Counted from the stretch's first letter, positions 48,951 through 61,760 are shown. The stretch: DNA of 64,000 bases from Iris pallida (GCA_029216955.1 JANAVB010031417.1:22599079-22663078), one strand, 5' to 3'. Numbers and translations: made by a program. Notes: a model not told the origin generated them from the letters alone.

Positions 48951-49183
48951 TGCACTATGCGCCTAGTGACGAAGCTGACGTGCTAAGTGCAAAGTGCGCC
49001 AACAAAACGCCACATTACGCCTCATGAGCCCATGAGCCGAGTCCGAGTCGCTAAGCCCCTACGGGGCATAGCCCTAATGGAAATTAATTTTTCAAGAGCA
49101 AAAAGCATGAATGCTTTTCTTGGAACCTTATCCTTACCTCTTAGTAAAATCACCCACATGGTTTCCTTCTTAGGGTCACCACC

Positions 49184-51582
49184 TGTAGTGTCCCGTCCCG
49201 CTCAGTCAATCAGAGGAATCGAAACGCCGACGGAGTTCGGACTTGGCCTTACAACGGCAACTCGAAGACATCACTCAGGTGGGGTAGTTTTGGTGAACTT
49301 GCCTCATCTCAGCCTTCACTTAATAATTCGTGTGTTTTCAACTTGCACAAGTAGGCTTAATAATAAAAGAGACGAATCTACATAGCTAAAGGGAATTATC
49401 CTGACGGATCGAATCGAGTTTAGAACATGGAAAACGTCCCACGGTCTGATTAGAGTTGGTGCTCAGCGTGCTTTGAAATGACACTCGTTCCTTCGTCCCG
49501 CGGCTTGGAAGAAGGAAAAGTTGGTATTCGACACAAACGAGGAGTTAGCCTAAGTCATAGGCGTCGCCCGCGTAAATGCTCGATAAAGCATGCACGTTTC
49601 CACTGCGCAAGGCTTGGCATAGCCTTGGCTCGTCCCTCGGGTTAAGTTGTAGGCTTGAGTAAGTTAGGCAAAGTTATGCCGATCGACCTAAGTCATTCCA
49701 AGTGCCGTCCCGTTCTTTCTGCGGTTGTCAAGTCAAATAGTCCCACGATCTCAAGGGCCGTCATGTAACATATGACTTGGGTGATAGCGTCGCGTAAGAC
49801 GTAAGTCAGTTAAAGGCACGAGCCACGGTTGGCACGATGTAAAGTTAGCCACGGTCTATGGCACTTAAGGAACACGTTTTGTTCAAGTTAAGTTGGAAGG
49901 CTATGTAGAAGTCGTTCCCTCGAGTACAAAGAAGTTCGAGGCGGTCCCTCGGTTGGGAGTCTCGCGTTCCTATCCACGTTAAGATGTTTCGAGGCGGTCC
50001 CTCGGTTGGGAGTCTCGTGTTCCTATCCACGTTAAGATGTTCGAGGCGGTCCCTCAGTTGGGAGTCTCGCGGCCCCGATGTACGTAATACAAAGGGTGGT
50101 TCAGAGCACGAGTTGCTAAGTATAGTTCCAGTCGTACCAACAAATTAGGCCATGCATTTACGTGAGTCTAGATGTCTCCTAGGTGCGTGGTCATTGGACA
50201 CCTTGTCGACAAGGATTTCTGCCTAGACTGGTTATACGCCGGGGCACCGGGCCCAGTCATCCTAGGGGGTAGACGTTATAGCAGCGCATGCTTTTATTGC
50301 GTGGGTTGTCGGGGGCTTTCAACGGGGCTCGCTACCTACGCTGAAGGACCCGCCACCTACCCGAGCTATGTCCGCGATGGCTTGTCATGCCAGTAGCCTT
50401 TCATATAGATAATTGGCGTGCTACGCGGTAAATCCGCACGCACGGTGTCGATCGTAACAAACGAAGCATAAGCACGGTATGCGATGTGTTGTGAAATGTG
50501 TGCTCGGTTGCACCCAATGTGTTATAAAGCCTACGATTCGGCTATACGTAAAGACACGTGCTTCGGTACGAGATACGGCATCGTGTTTGAGTTCCCAACA
50601 TCGGTTCCACAAGTCGGGTTAGTCGTTGCGAGTTAAGTCGAGAAGGGCCGTAGGACAAAGTTTGGTTCTGTCATGTTGAGTTTCTGGGCACGACCTCAAG
50701 ATGTGAGGCATGGCCGCGTTGTCACAACACGAGTATAGGCAAGACTAAGCGAGGAGGCACTGCCTCGGTGATACTAAAGCACGAATCGAGTTCATGGCAC
50801 GACCGAGTCGTTACGTCCCAGAGTATGGCACGAAAGGCAAGCACGAGACGATAAGTTGACGTTACTGGAACGAGAAGGTCTAGCGGCAAAGTATGAGTAC
50901 ATTATTAGTGCAAGGCATGGTATTGGTCTAGAGACATAAAATAGACCAAGGCGTCGGTCCTAAAATCGATCCTAAGGCAAGACTGGAAAGACAATCGTAA
51001 AGGGGCTTGTATTGCACAAAGTAAATAAAACGTGTCGGTTTTGTATGGGTGGGCGAGGAGCTCACTCCACCAGTACAGTTGATTACTGATACCCACACAG
51101 TGTTTATGTGCAGGCACAGGTAGAAGCTCGTGGCGCGGAGCTCGCTTGGATGCGTCGAGGCACGGAGTTCCTTGGCGATTCGAAGCGTACGATCGCATGA
51201 AATCGAAGACTTATACGGGACATAATGTATGGACATCGCCTTCCGAAGCTTCCGCTGGATTCAAGTATTGTATCGAGAGATGAGAGAGAGCAGAGTGACT
51301 TGTAAAGTGAGACGAGTGAATTTGAGTGATTGTAATCTCGGCCTTGTACCCCCAATGTAACCGTTGTTTCGATATCAATAAAGAGCTTCTTTTGAATGTC
51401 TTGTATTTTGTTCTAAATTTTTGCTGCGTATTCAATGTATCTGCTTGGGACTTCTGGGCGACGATCCCGTCGCCGCCGATGTAATCGACCGTTATGGAAC
51501 TGCCTTGCACGAGCGCAACCTAGGTTCGTGCGGCATCACGCCTTAGCGAGGACGATTGCTCCTACGGGAGCAGGGCGTGACA
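49184..51582 (+). mobile_element. 5' LTR of element F
   Basis: The LTR is 2399 bp. It contains three copies of a 53-bp repeat (about 49936-50088, unit starting TCGAGGCGGTCCCTCGGTTG) and an AATAAA poly(A) signal at 51377-51382. An acceptor-like TTTATGTGCAG lies at about 51111. Several short frames are present, none convincing. Confidence 0.93.
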
Positions 51583-54169
51583 TAATGGTATCAGAGCACG
51601 GCTTTACGTCCTTGGACTATCAATTGAATTCTTTGACTCTGATGTTTTTGCGAACTCTGAATGTTGCTTCCGCAAAGTCGATATCGTTGGTGTGCTCTCT
51701 CTCAATTGTCCCACGGCATGTCCATACAATAAGTCTAATATTTTCAAAAGCTCGTACAAGTGTTCCATCGAACGCATCGGTAGGCTATTGCCGGATACGT
51801 TGGAAGGCTTTTGGGCCGAGCGGTGCCGACCTTGAGTTGATAGAAGACACGTGCTAAAAGTTAGCAAATGCGTTGCGTGCTTGAACGACCTTACGCAAAC
51901 AATAGCGAACGAGCATACGAGACCGAGGTATAGTTCGAACGGGATGGTTATGCACACAGCCTTTGGCTAAGTTGTGCCGATTATCGTGCACCTCGACCTT
52001 TTGGTGCAAATGAGTCGCGAGCAATACTAAGTATCGCTCGGTCGAGAACGCAGATACACGTAGAGTGTATATCGATAGAAGCGCTATTGGACTAACGCTT
52101 AGGCGTACGCAGAAGATTATTTTGGATTTTGAGGAATAGTACGAACGACTTAGTGCGTCGATACGACGTGAACGATTACGCTAAGGATTCGTCGAACGAA
52201 TCCGAAACATGTCTTAGCGAATAATGCGAACGTAATTTGGACTAGATTGGATGACTCGAATCCCGAGTGGTGTATGGTCCGTCTTGGAAATCATTCGAGC
52301 AAAAGATTGAGGACTGCACGAGTATGAAATATGAAAACAATTGAGTTCGAATCGAATTGAAGAAATTGATACGGATAGTATACGAAAAGTTAGCACGACG
52401 GGAAGATAGCGTGCACGAAAGGTTTGACTTGAAGTTACGTAAATGACTCTGAGGATTGAAATCGATATGCTCGATGGTTTGAGTTAGCAAGGAATGATGC
52501 GAATTGAGGAAATACGTTAGTCGATGACTTAAGATAGACGGATAAACGATACGTGAATTTGGGTTGAAGAAATTGATGTGGTGAACGATTCGAGGAGATT
52601 ATCCAGTCGGACGATAGCATCATTCGCATGACTTGAAGTTCGTTGCAAAGGAAGATCGTCAGGTTACACATATCATCGATGGTATTAAGGCGTATCAAAG
52701 ACGATATGCGATAACTCGGGGGTAATCTGACACGGTGAATGACGATCGCGCAAGTGTTATCGTTCCAAATGGATGCAATACTTAAGACTTTGGTTGAGGC
52801 GAATGTTGGATGAAAGTGATCATATCTTGATGATTACGCGGATAGCCACAGCGTCGACATTCTTGTCTTGTGCGAGCGCAACTCTAGCCTCGCACATACG
52901 TTGCGTCGGATTTGGGGCGATCGTTCCGCGTGAGCGCTGACATGGTGATTCATGTCGCGGGAATGATCGAACTCAAAAAATCAGGACGCGGCAACTTTGA
53001 TTGTTTCGACTTGTTGGCTTGATGCGAAGGAGAACTCGAGAATGTTAGAACTTATGATTGGTGATTGAATGAAACTTGAGGATTGAGTAGGTCCAATCCG
53101 TACATCGAGAATGAACTAGTCTAGACACAAACAAGAGTTATGTTCCGATGAGAATTATTATCTCGCGGGAGCGTGCATGGTGATTCGTGCCCACCGTGGA
53201 TAATCTGACTCGCGTGAGATCAAAGCGTGTCATACTGTTAAGTCGGACGACCTTGTGATCGATTACGTGAATTGGAATAGATGATTTCGGAAACGTGAAA
53301 TATGAATTACGATTTAAAGATGAATTGTGTCATAGCGTGCTTGATTTGAGAATGAATGATAGGCGAATTAATGTCGAACGTGTTCGAAGAGATAGACGAT
53401 GCAAAATTGCTTGATGAACGAGTGATATGTTCTTATCGAGGATTGGTTGAAAATGTGAGTTATCATAGGATGGCTTTACCGAACGACTCGGACCCCGTGC
53501 TATGAATATTGAGATGTGCGTAGGGAATCGATGTTCGATGTTTAGAAATCGGAGTGATGCGAGTTTGGGTAGAAAATCCCGTACCATCGATTTGGTTTGA
53601 CCTTAGGATGGGGTCAGTGTTGATATCGTTGTTTGGGAACTATGATTCTAGTACTGACGAAAGACATAGCCTAGCGGTTAGGTAGACGTTCTGGCACGAA
53701 GCGATAAGGAATTGTGGAGACACCACTCGCGAGTCTCGGTTGACATGCACGTATATCAGGGACGCCCGAAAATGTGCACGATCCGACTCGAGTGGTGATG
53801 GCGGATTCTCTATCACGAGGCTTGGCTGAAATACATGTATTTTGGGGACGCTTAGAATATGTGCACGATCCAACTAAGTGATACGTTGAATCAAGTGAGA
53901 CTTGAGGAACGGAAGAGTGTCGAGGATTTTGAAATCGTGAGTTTCGAAGAAATATTGATGGTAATGCGATCATTGATTTGAGACGAGTTCTAATGTTGGT
54001 TGATCGGTTGGTGTGCCTTACGACTAAGTTAGCGATAGCACGAGCGTGGCTCAGAATCGAAGAAACGCGTAGGCGGAGTGTGTACGATTAAGTCTTGGCC
54101 CTAGAAATGGTAGGATGGTTTGCCTTCAAGAAAGTCTCGAGGACGAGACTTGTTCCGAGTGGTGTATGA
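51583..54169 (+). other. non-coding internal domain of element F
   Basis: There are many stops in all frames, no gag or pol motif, and no long repeat. It remains rich in CGAAC/TCGA words. The largest frames are about 100 codons and unrecognised. Confidence 0.75.
51586..51600 (+). other. primer-binding site of element F (initiator tRNA-Met)
   Basis: TGGTATCAGAGCACG lies three bases after the LTR end; TGGTATCAGAGC is the standard plant iMet primer site. Confidence 0.9.
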
Positions 54170-56622
54170 TGTAGTGTCCCGTCCCGCTCAGTCAATCGGA
54201 GGAATCAAAACACCGACGGCGTTCGGACTTGGCCTTACAACGACGACTCGAAGACATCACTCAGGTGGGATAGTTTCGGTGAACTTGCCTCATCTCAGCC
54301 TTCACTTAATAATTCGTGTGTTTTCAACTTGCACAAGTAGGCTTAATAATAAAAGAGACGAATCTACATAGCTAAAGGGAATTATCCTGACGGATCGAAT
54401 CGAGTTTAGAACATGAAAAACGTCCCACGGTCTGATTAGAGTTGGTGCTCAGCGTGCTTTGAAAATGATACTCGTTCCTTCGTCCCGCGGCTTGGGAGAA
54501 GGAAAAGTTAGTATTCGACACAAACGAGGAGTTAGCCTAAGTCATAGGCGTCGTCCGCGTAAATGCTCGATAAAGCATGCACGTTTCTACTGCGCAAGGC
54601 TTGGCATAGCCTTGGCTCGTCCCTCGGGTTAAGTTGTAGGCTTGAGTAAGTTAGGCAAAGTTATGCCGATCGACCAAAGTCATTCCAAGTGCCGTCCCGT
54701 TCTTTCTGCGGTTGTCAAGTCAAATAGTCCCATGATCTCAAGGGCCGTCATGTAACATATGACTTGGGTGATAGCGTCGCGTAAGACGTAAGTCAGTTAA
54801 AGGCACGAGCCACGGTTGGCACGATGTAAAGTTAGCCACGGTCTATGGCACTTAAGGAACACGTTTTGTTCAAGTTAAGTTGGAAGGCTATGTAGTAGTC
54901 GTTCCCTCGAGTACAAAGAAGTTCGAGGCGGTCCCTCGGTTGGGAGTCTCGCGTTCCTATCCATGTTAAGATATTTCGAGGCGGTCCCTCGGTTGGGAGT
55001 CTCGCGTTCCTATCCACGTTAAGATGTTTCGAGGCGATCCCTCGGTTGGGAGTCTCACGTTCCTATCCACGTTAAGATGTTCGAGGCGGTCCCTCAGTTG
55101 GAAGTCTCGCGGTCCCGATGCACGTAATACAAAGGGTGGTTCAGAGCACGAGTTGCTAAGTATAGTTCCAGTCGTACAAACAAATTAGGCCATGCATTTA
55201 CGTGAGTCTAGATGTCTCGTAGGTGCATGGTCATTGGACACCTTATCGACAAGGATTTCTGCCTAGACTGGTTATACGCCGGGGCACCGGACCCAGTCAT
55301 CCTAGGGGGTAGACGTTATAGCAGCGCATGCTTTTATTGCGTGGGTAGTCGGAGGATTTCAACGGGGATCGCTACCTGCGCTGAAGGACCCGCCGCCTAC
55401 CCGAGCTATGTCCGCGATGGCTTGTCATGCTAGTGGCCTTTCATATAGATAATTGGCGTGCTACGCGACGAATCCGCACGCACGGTGTCGATCGTAACAA
55501 ACGAAGCATAAGCACGGTATGCGATGTGTTGTGAAATGTGTGCTCGGTTGCACCCAAAGTGTTATAAAGCCTACGATTCGGCTATACGTAAAGACACGTG
55601 CTTCGGCACGAGATACGGCATCGTGTTTGAGTTCCCAATATCGGTTCTACAAGTCGGATTAGTCGTTGCGAGTTAAGTCGAGAAGGGCCGTAGGGCAAAG
55701 TTTGGTTCAGTCATGTTGAGTTTCTGGGCACGACCTCAAGATGTGAGGCATGGCCGCGTTGTCACAACACGAGTATAGGCAAGACTAAGTGAGGAGGCAC
55801 TGCCTCGGTGATACTAAAGCACGAATCGAGTTCATGGCACGACCGAGTCGTTACGTCCCAGAGTATGGTACGAAAGGCAAGCACGAGACGATAAGTTGAC
55901 GTTACTGGAACGAGAATGTCTAGCGGCAAAGTATGAGTACATTATTAGTGCAAGGCACGGTGTTGGTCTAGAGACATAAAATAGACCAAGGCGTCGGTCC
56001 TAAAATCGATCCTAAGGCAAGACTAGAAAGACAATCGTAAAGGGGCTTGTATTGCACAAAGTAAATAAAATGTGTCAGTTTTGTATGGGTGGGCGAGGAG
56101 CTCACTCCACCAGTACAGTTGAGTACTGACACCCATACAGTATTTATGTGCAGGCACAGGTAGAAGCTCGTGGCGCGGAGCTCGCTTGGATGCGTCGAGG
56201 CACGGAGTTCCTTGGCGATTCGAAGCGTACGGCCGTATGGAATCGAAGACTTATACGGGACATAATGTATGGACATCGCCTTCCGAAGCTTTCGCTGGAT
56301 TCAAGTATTGTATCGAGAGATGAGAGAGAGCAGAGTGACTTGTAAAGTGAGACGAGTGAATTTGAGTGATTGTAATCTCGGCCTTGTGCCCCCAATGTCA
56401 CCGTTGTTTCGATATCAATAAAGAGCTTCTTTTGAATGTCTTGTGTTTTGTTCTAAATTTCTGCTGTGTATTCAATGTATCTGCTTGGGACTTCTGGGCG
56501 ACGATTCCGTCGCCGCCGATGTAATCGGCCGTTATGGAACTGTCTTGCACGAGCGCAACCTAGGCTCGTGCGGCATCACGCCTTAGCGAGGACGATCGCT
56601 CCTACGGGAGCGGGGCGTGACA
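54170..56622 (+). mobile_element. 3' LTR of element F
   Basis: The LTR is 2453 bp, collinear with the 5' LTR. It carries four copies of the 53-bp repeat (about 54922-55127) where the 5' LTR has three, which explains the length difference of 54 bp. Confidence 0.93.
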
Positions 56623-57099
56623 CCACCCCATGTGCATATCCCAATAACATATACTCATATATATGTTGAGATAACTCATGGTGCTTTTCCAATGTGGGAC
56701 TAAACTTTACAAAGCATGTTGGGAGCAAGCTCTCTTCATGTCAAGGAGCAAGAGCACCAACAATCCTTCACATATCTCACCATATATATGTGTCTTGGGT
56801 TGAGCGTTCCCCACAGTAACTGTCCATTTTGCATTAGGATAGATGTCGCTGACGACTTAAATCTTTCCGTATGGGTTGAATGACAATGTGATACAAGAAT
56901 GGACTATGCCTTGAATTCTGCACCACAATTGTAATTCTTTCCACTCACAAAGTATAGTTACATGTGCTTCTGGCTGCACATTAAAGGCCCTGTGCCAGCC
57001 TAGTTTCAGTGTATAATTTTGAGCGTCTACAAGTTTACCCTCAAGAGACGGCCTGATATCTCTTTCCATACACTATAGGTAAGTTCTTTATTAAAGAGA

Positions 57100-57560
57100 C
57101 ATGGCATGAAGCCTTGCGCTTCCTTGCGGTGCAACACCGCTATGACATGGCCTAAAGCCGAGGCATTACCCCTACCCGGGAACCTCATCGTAGTGTCATA
57201 CTACTGCAGCATGAGGTCACAGCCTCTTTGTAGTGCCATTCTACCCAGCATGAAGCCTAAGGCTTCCTTGCGGTGTTACGCCGCAACGATATGGCTTGCA
57301 AGGCCGAGGCTTTACCCCTACCTGGGTACCTCATCGTGGTGTCGTGCCACTGTAACATGGGGTCACCCTTCCCTTTGTAGTGTTGTCTACAACTCTTTAA
57401 TTTTATTATACGGCATTAGGCTACCTGCCTATTTGCGGTGCTACGCCGCTATGACTTGGCATGCAAAACCGATGCATTACCCCTACCTGGGAACCTCATG
57501 GTGGAGTCATCCCACAGTAGTATGGAGTTTTACTCCTTGTAGTGCTGCGCTACCGTGTTA
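57100..57560. repeat. three diverged tandem repeats of about 140-160 bp in copia element G
   Basis: Units begin near 57111, 57251 and 57412. They share CTTGCGGTG..ACGCCGC, TATGACATGGC, GCATTACCCCTACC(C/T)GGGAACCTCAT and a TTTGTAGTG end. They lie between RNase H and the 3' LTR. Frames through them are not conserved between copies. Confidence 0.75.
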
Positions 57561-57732
57561 CCTGTAAAGCACACCAGACATTCACTCTGTCTGAGAACTT
57601 ATTAAGGCATTTAAGCCAACCTCAATACATGATCCATTTTCCGCAGAAAACACATAGTAGACAACAGTGGTTATGGGTTCGTAACCCTTCAATGTTCCTA
57701 AGAACAAGTACCCACTGTTAACTGATAGTTTT

Positions 57733-58432
57733 TCAGTCAGTGGTCCTCCCTTGAACAAAAAGTAGCTGACGCTTGAGGCCCTTCGTGAACGGATCCGCCA
57801 GGTTCTCCTGACTCCGAACATCGATTACTACAATGACACCTCTCTTGATGAGATCATTCACTGCCCTGTGCTTTAACCGCACAGTTCTCTTCTTTCCGTT
57901 GAAGAGATCATTTGATGCCACCGCCGCAGTCGCTTGGTTGTCGCAGTATATAGGAATAACCGGTATCTGCGATCCAACCACTGGAAGATCATACATGAGC
58001 TCCCGAAGCCATTCTGCTTCATCTGCTGCGGTATCAAGTACAAAGAACTCAGATTCCATAGAAGACCGCGAGAGCATAGTCTGCTTCTTCGACTTCCATG
58101 ATACAGCAGCTCCATCTATAGTGAAAATGAATCCACCAGTGGAACTCTTGCTCTCCAACTCTGAGCACCAGCTGGCATCACTGAAGCCTTCTACTACCGG
58201 TGGCTCTCCGCTGAAGTGCAGTGCATATGTCTGAGTCTTCTTGAGATATCTCATAACACGCTTCACAGCTTTCCAGTGCTCAACGCCTGGATTGCTCGTG
58301 AATCGAATCAGTATTCCCACAGCGAAAGCAATGTCAGGCCTAGTGGCAGTAGTAGCGTACATCAAACTCCCGATGACGCTAGCGTACTCTAATTGCCTGA
58401 CGCTTTCCTTCGAGTTTGGCTCCAGCTTCTGT
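57733..58432 (-). pseudogene. Ty1-copia reverse transcriptase end and RNase H of element G
   Basis: Reverse-strand frame. It enters through YASVIGSLMYATTATRPDIA and continues with the copia motifs HWKAVKRVMRYLKKT, FSDASWCSELESKSSTGGFI, VSWKSKKQTMLSRSSMESEF, PIYCDNQATAAVASND and LADPFTKGL. The frame is open to 57733. It is cut at 58433 by the B' LTR, so the N-terminal pol, gag and 5' LTR lie beyond the window or are lost. Two visible features suggest a relatively young copy: no stops and well-kept catalytic Asp residues. Confidence 0.9.
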
Positions 58433-58433
58433 C

Positions 58434-59551
58434 ACGCCCCAGAACCAGAATACTGGAGAGCGGAGGCGTACATAGCCAGCTACGTATATTGAAATGGAAT
58501 TCATCTCGCTATACGGTCACGGCTGTCTAGAATATGAGGGTTTACTACAAGCCAACAGTCTCTTAAGGTCAAGTCTATTGTCTCAATCTCAAGCAAGTAA
58601 TATAGTTACAAGATGTTTGACCACCAAATATACAATAAAAGGCGTCCCAAATATTACATATCAGCTGATCATGAAGCTAGTCGTACAAAATGCAAGGACT
58701 AGTAAGAGTTAAGTCATACATGATCAACCCTAGGATTTGTTAATCATGTTTACAGCCCGTAGGCAGACAGTAAGTAAAGGTGCATCGAGCTAACAGGTGC
58801 TCGTCGGCTAAACGTCTCAAAAGAATAATTTGCAATAGAGTGAGCGAAACAAAATAGAAAACCCACTCGTAGCCCGGGTTCCTTCTAGTCGCCACCATCG
58901 GGCTGGAGGTTCGGTAGATCCTCGGAAGCTGCTCCGAAATCTGGCCACACAAAACCAGCTGGGTCAAACCCCAGAAAGAGCAAGTGCCACAAAGGAGGCC
59001 ACAAAATAAGAACAAAAGCCAGCATATCAGAACATAAGAAAATGGAAGAAAGGTACAAGTAATAAAAGTACAGTGGGACAATAAGCGACTAGGGACATAG
59101 AACCATTCCGGGAGCCAGGTTACAACCCGTAAACCAAACAAGGATCGGGGTTGTAACCCTTCGCCTGAATTGCACTTGTCTCTATCTATTTATTGTTAAA
59201 GGTAAGTTAAACAATCATGTATAGGAGTACCAAGTACAGGGGCTAGACAGGACTTAGACAGGGCTAGGCAACATCCATTCACAAGCGGCCAAGCAATTAC
59301 TACAGCTTACTACTTTAACTAACTAGGGTTATCACAAGCCTAATTACTAACAAGATGCAATGTGAATTTCCCAGTCCCAAGCCCTGCAGACTATCCAGTT
59401 ATCCTTCCGCGGGTTGAGAGTATGTTTGGGTACATCGCCCCGGAGACGATATACCCTTAGGTGACTTAGAGGGTGCAACACATGACAGTGTGCTGGAAAT
59501 GTGCTCTACTCGTCGACAAGCTACAAGTCCGATTAAAGTGCCCAGATAACG
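58434..59551 (-). mobile_element. B-family LTR, reverse strand, cut by LTR A'
   Basis: It begins (plus strand) TGTCACGCCCCAGAACC, the complement of the B LTR end, and follows the B LTR to the segment matching 8040. The TGCGCA array and U3 are missing because LTR A' interrupts it. It includes the reverse of the acceptor TTTTGTGTGGCCAG and the short exon at 58885-58940 (DFGAASEDLPNLQPDGGD; overlapping start MVATRRNPG). It inserted into copia element G. Confidence 0.88.
58885..58940 (-). other. short exon in B-family LTR (reverse)
   Basis: Same position and both frames as at 8657. Substitutions between the two copies keep both the acidic frame and the MV(N/A)TRRN frame open. Confidence 0.45.
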
Positions 59552-60003
59552 TGTCACGACCCGCACCCTGTATAGGGGCACAAGAAGTGGGTACGTCCAG
59601 CCTACGCCGCAGTGTCGGCGGTAGTAAGCTGTCCTAGGTTGCTAACTAATCTCATGCAGTGTATATAATGTACTTGTCCAGATGTCAGCTCTGAATGGAG
59701 GACAAGTAAAGGATATGATATACTGAATCACAGTCTAAAACACGATAAGATAACACAGAAGTTATACCTAAGGAATTAAAGACAACAACAACTAACTACT
59801 AAAATAATACAACAATGTCTCAAACAAACTTAATACAAACTCAATATCTTAACTTTAATACAACAAGTCAAAACATGAAAGCTAAAGTAGTCTACTAGCT
59901 AATCTCCTGAATCACTCCTGAGAGTCGGGACCAAATGTAGCTAATCCCTCGCCAGGTCCATGGTAAGTAGGGCATGTGTCCTCAGGATTATTATCTGTAA
60001 TAT
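59552..60003 (-). mobile_element. LTR A' (related to the LTR of element A), reverse strand, cut by LTR I
   Basis: It begins TGTCACGACCCGCACCC, the complement of the A LTR end. It contains the reverse of a short acidic frame (59912-59994: NPEDTCPTYHGPGEG and ending FGPDSQE) preceded by ATATTACAG, whose 5' part is cut by LTR I. It inserted into B'. Confidence 0.75.
59912..59994 (-). other. putative short acidic exon in LTR A'
   Basis: The acceptor ATATTACAG is read on the minus strand at 59995-60003. The frame stops with TGA at 59912. TYHGPGEG corresponds to TYYGPDD in LTR A at 83-201. Confidence 0.4.
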
Positions 60004-60495
60004 TGTAACACCCAGTTTTTCAAATGAGGATAATTTTAAAATTTTGTAATTTTAATCTTTTACTAATGATATTTTAAATCATGATATAATTTTTGGTAAT
60101 TTTAAATCATTTTAAAAGTATTTTAAATCATGACATATGATTTTGGTGTTTTGATAGGATAACACTAGAGACAGCCTAACCTAGAGCCTGACTTTGTGAT
60201 TAGGGTGTTTCATTTATTATTTCCAGTTCAAGGGTACTTTTGTCATTTGAATTTAATTGAATTTAATAAATGTTATTTGGATTTTTAATGTATGGTGTGA
60301 TTAAAATATTATTTAATTGATTGCCATGTTTTGTGATTAGTCTAACATGGTTTGGACCTAACCTAGATTAGTCACAACTAGTCTTAGCTAACCATGGTTA
60401 GTGATAGTTAGTATTATTTAGATTTATTAGAATTAATATGATTTTTAGTGATTTTTAGGTGATTTTAGTATAATTGATTTTGGTGTTTAGTGGAC

Positions 60496-60578
60496 TTGAC
60501 TTATGTTGACCTTGTAGACTAACCTAGTGGCTAACCTAGGTCTTGACCTTATGATTAGGATTGAAAACCTAGGTTGAC
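60496..60578 (+). promoter_or_regulatory. cluster of four W-box cores in the U3 of LTR I
   Basis: TTGAC occurs at 60496, 60506, 60543 and 60574, some 190-270 bp before the TATA box. TTGAC(C/T) is the WRKY-binding core. A second cluster of four lies at 63345-63386. Confidence 0.35.
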
Positions 60579-61139
60579 TTAAGTTCATGAGGATTAACTC
60601 ATTGGGATTAGTTTGGTGGAAATAGGAGCTAGTTTGATATAGAAATGGCTTGTGAAGTCACAAGTCATTTTATGACTAATAGGCTTATTGGCCCATAGCC
60701 CACACCCATTGAACCAAGCCCTAACCCTAGGATTTCTGGACAGCCACTATGGTCAGCCCCCCCCTATTTATAAGCTCTTAAAACTAGGGTTGCCTCTTTA
60801 GGAAACTTTGCCATTTGGAAGAGGTGAGTCCCCATCTTTGTAAATCCTTATAAAATCCATTTCTTCTCCAAATTCCTTCAAACAAACTGCAATAGGCTCT
60901 AAATCCTGTGTTCTTGCTGTTGGTAATAATTTTTGACAGGGAGAAAACAATTTGGAGAGCTTTTGGTGGTTTGAGAGATCCTTCTCTTTGGAGCTTTTTG
61001 GGAGTTTGAACACCTATAGGTATAATCCTATTTAATGCCCTTAAATTCTGTCAAAAATCATTTCTAGGATGTCCTAACCCTGACCTAACTGTAGGAATAG
61101 GAATCCCTAATTTTTGTGTCCATTTCGTGTCCTTTTTGG

Positions 61140-61760
61140 ACACGTATCAGTGACACATATCATGTGTTTGACGAAATACCTCAATGGGCATTTCGTGTAA
61201 ATGTTTGAATTGTGTTTGAATAGGACTTTAGCTTTTGGGCTCGCTTACACGTTTCTGAAGTTTATGTCGAGTTTTCGTGTCGTGTTGAGTCGTGTCGGGC
61301 ACGTGTACACGCGGTCGTGCACACGCGCGCGCGGGCACTGTGCATGCCCTGTACTTCGGGGGACACAGTGCCTAGGACACGCCACCTCGACACGTGAGAC
61401 TCGACGTGTAGCTAGGGGCTGACACTGACATGGGGCTCCCCAATTTTTAGAGCCCCACGTGTCGTGTCGGACACGCACGAGCGTGCGCACGGGTTTTGTA
61501 CTGTTTCAGTGGCTGTCGTTTTTAGCCACTGATACGCGTGTCCCGTGTCTTGCACACGCAACGTGGACACGTGTCAGGTTGTCCTATCACTAGCCCTAGT
61601 CTAGGTGAACACGTGGACCAAATTTCGTGGGTCGTGTCGCTTTGTGTCGTGCACACGATCGATGTGAACGCGTGCACGATGTGTGGACTGTTGTGCATGG
61701 GTTGTGTATTGTTTTGTACTGGACACGTTTGTGTCCACTTTTGTGGACACAAACAAATCA
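61140..61760. repeat. CACGTG/CGTGTC-rich CpG array in LTR I
   Basis: Frequent CGTGTCG, ACACGTG and CACACGCG words at irregular spacing. It lies downstream of the TATA box and inside the predicted LTR intron, like the arrays of LTRs B and D. Confidence 0.75.

Larger units (their letters stand above)
49179..56627 (+). mobile_element. LARD-type non-autonomous LTR retrotransposon F with TSD CCACC (element 49184-56622)
   Basis: The LTRs are 49184-51582 and 54170-56622, starting TGTAGTGTCCCGTCCCG and ending GCGTGACA. CCACC flanks the element at 49179-49183 and 56623-56627. The primer site TGGTATCAGAGC (initiator Met) is at 51586, three bases after the LTR. CTCGAGGACGAGACTT precedes the 3' LTR, as in plant gypsy elements. 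The 2587-bp interior has no open frame of retroviral character, so it must rely on proteins of another element. The LTRs are near-identical apart from repeat number, so the insertion is young. Confidence 0.95.
48066..56815 (-). mobile_element. 3' LTR of reverse-strand copia element G, split by element F
   Basis: On the minus strand the LTR starts TGTGGGGAACGC (56815) and ends CCAGTTCTAACA (48066). Element F and one CCACC removed, it is about 1.3 kb. A TATA box (reverse GTTATATATTC) lies at about 48548-48558. Upstream of it, in U3, is a GCGCA array (48660-48950). Orientation and family follow from the adjacent copia RNase H frame at 57733-58432. The target duplication cannot be tested because the 5' LTR is outside the window. 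Confidence 0.7.

Noticed and set aside
48635..48955. Arg/Cys/Leu-rich reverse frames
   Set aside because: Translations of the GCGCA array in the copia LTR.
49189..49200. LTR F starting at TGTCCCGTCC (49189)
   Set aside because: That start gives no TSD. Both LTRs share the five preceding bases, and starting at TGTAGTGTCCC (49184) gives CCACC on both sides.
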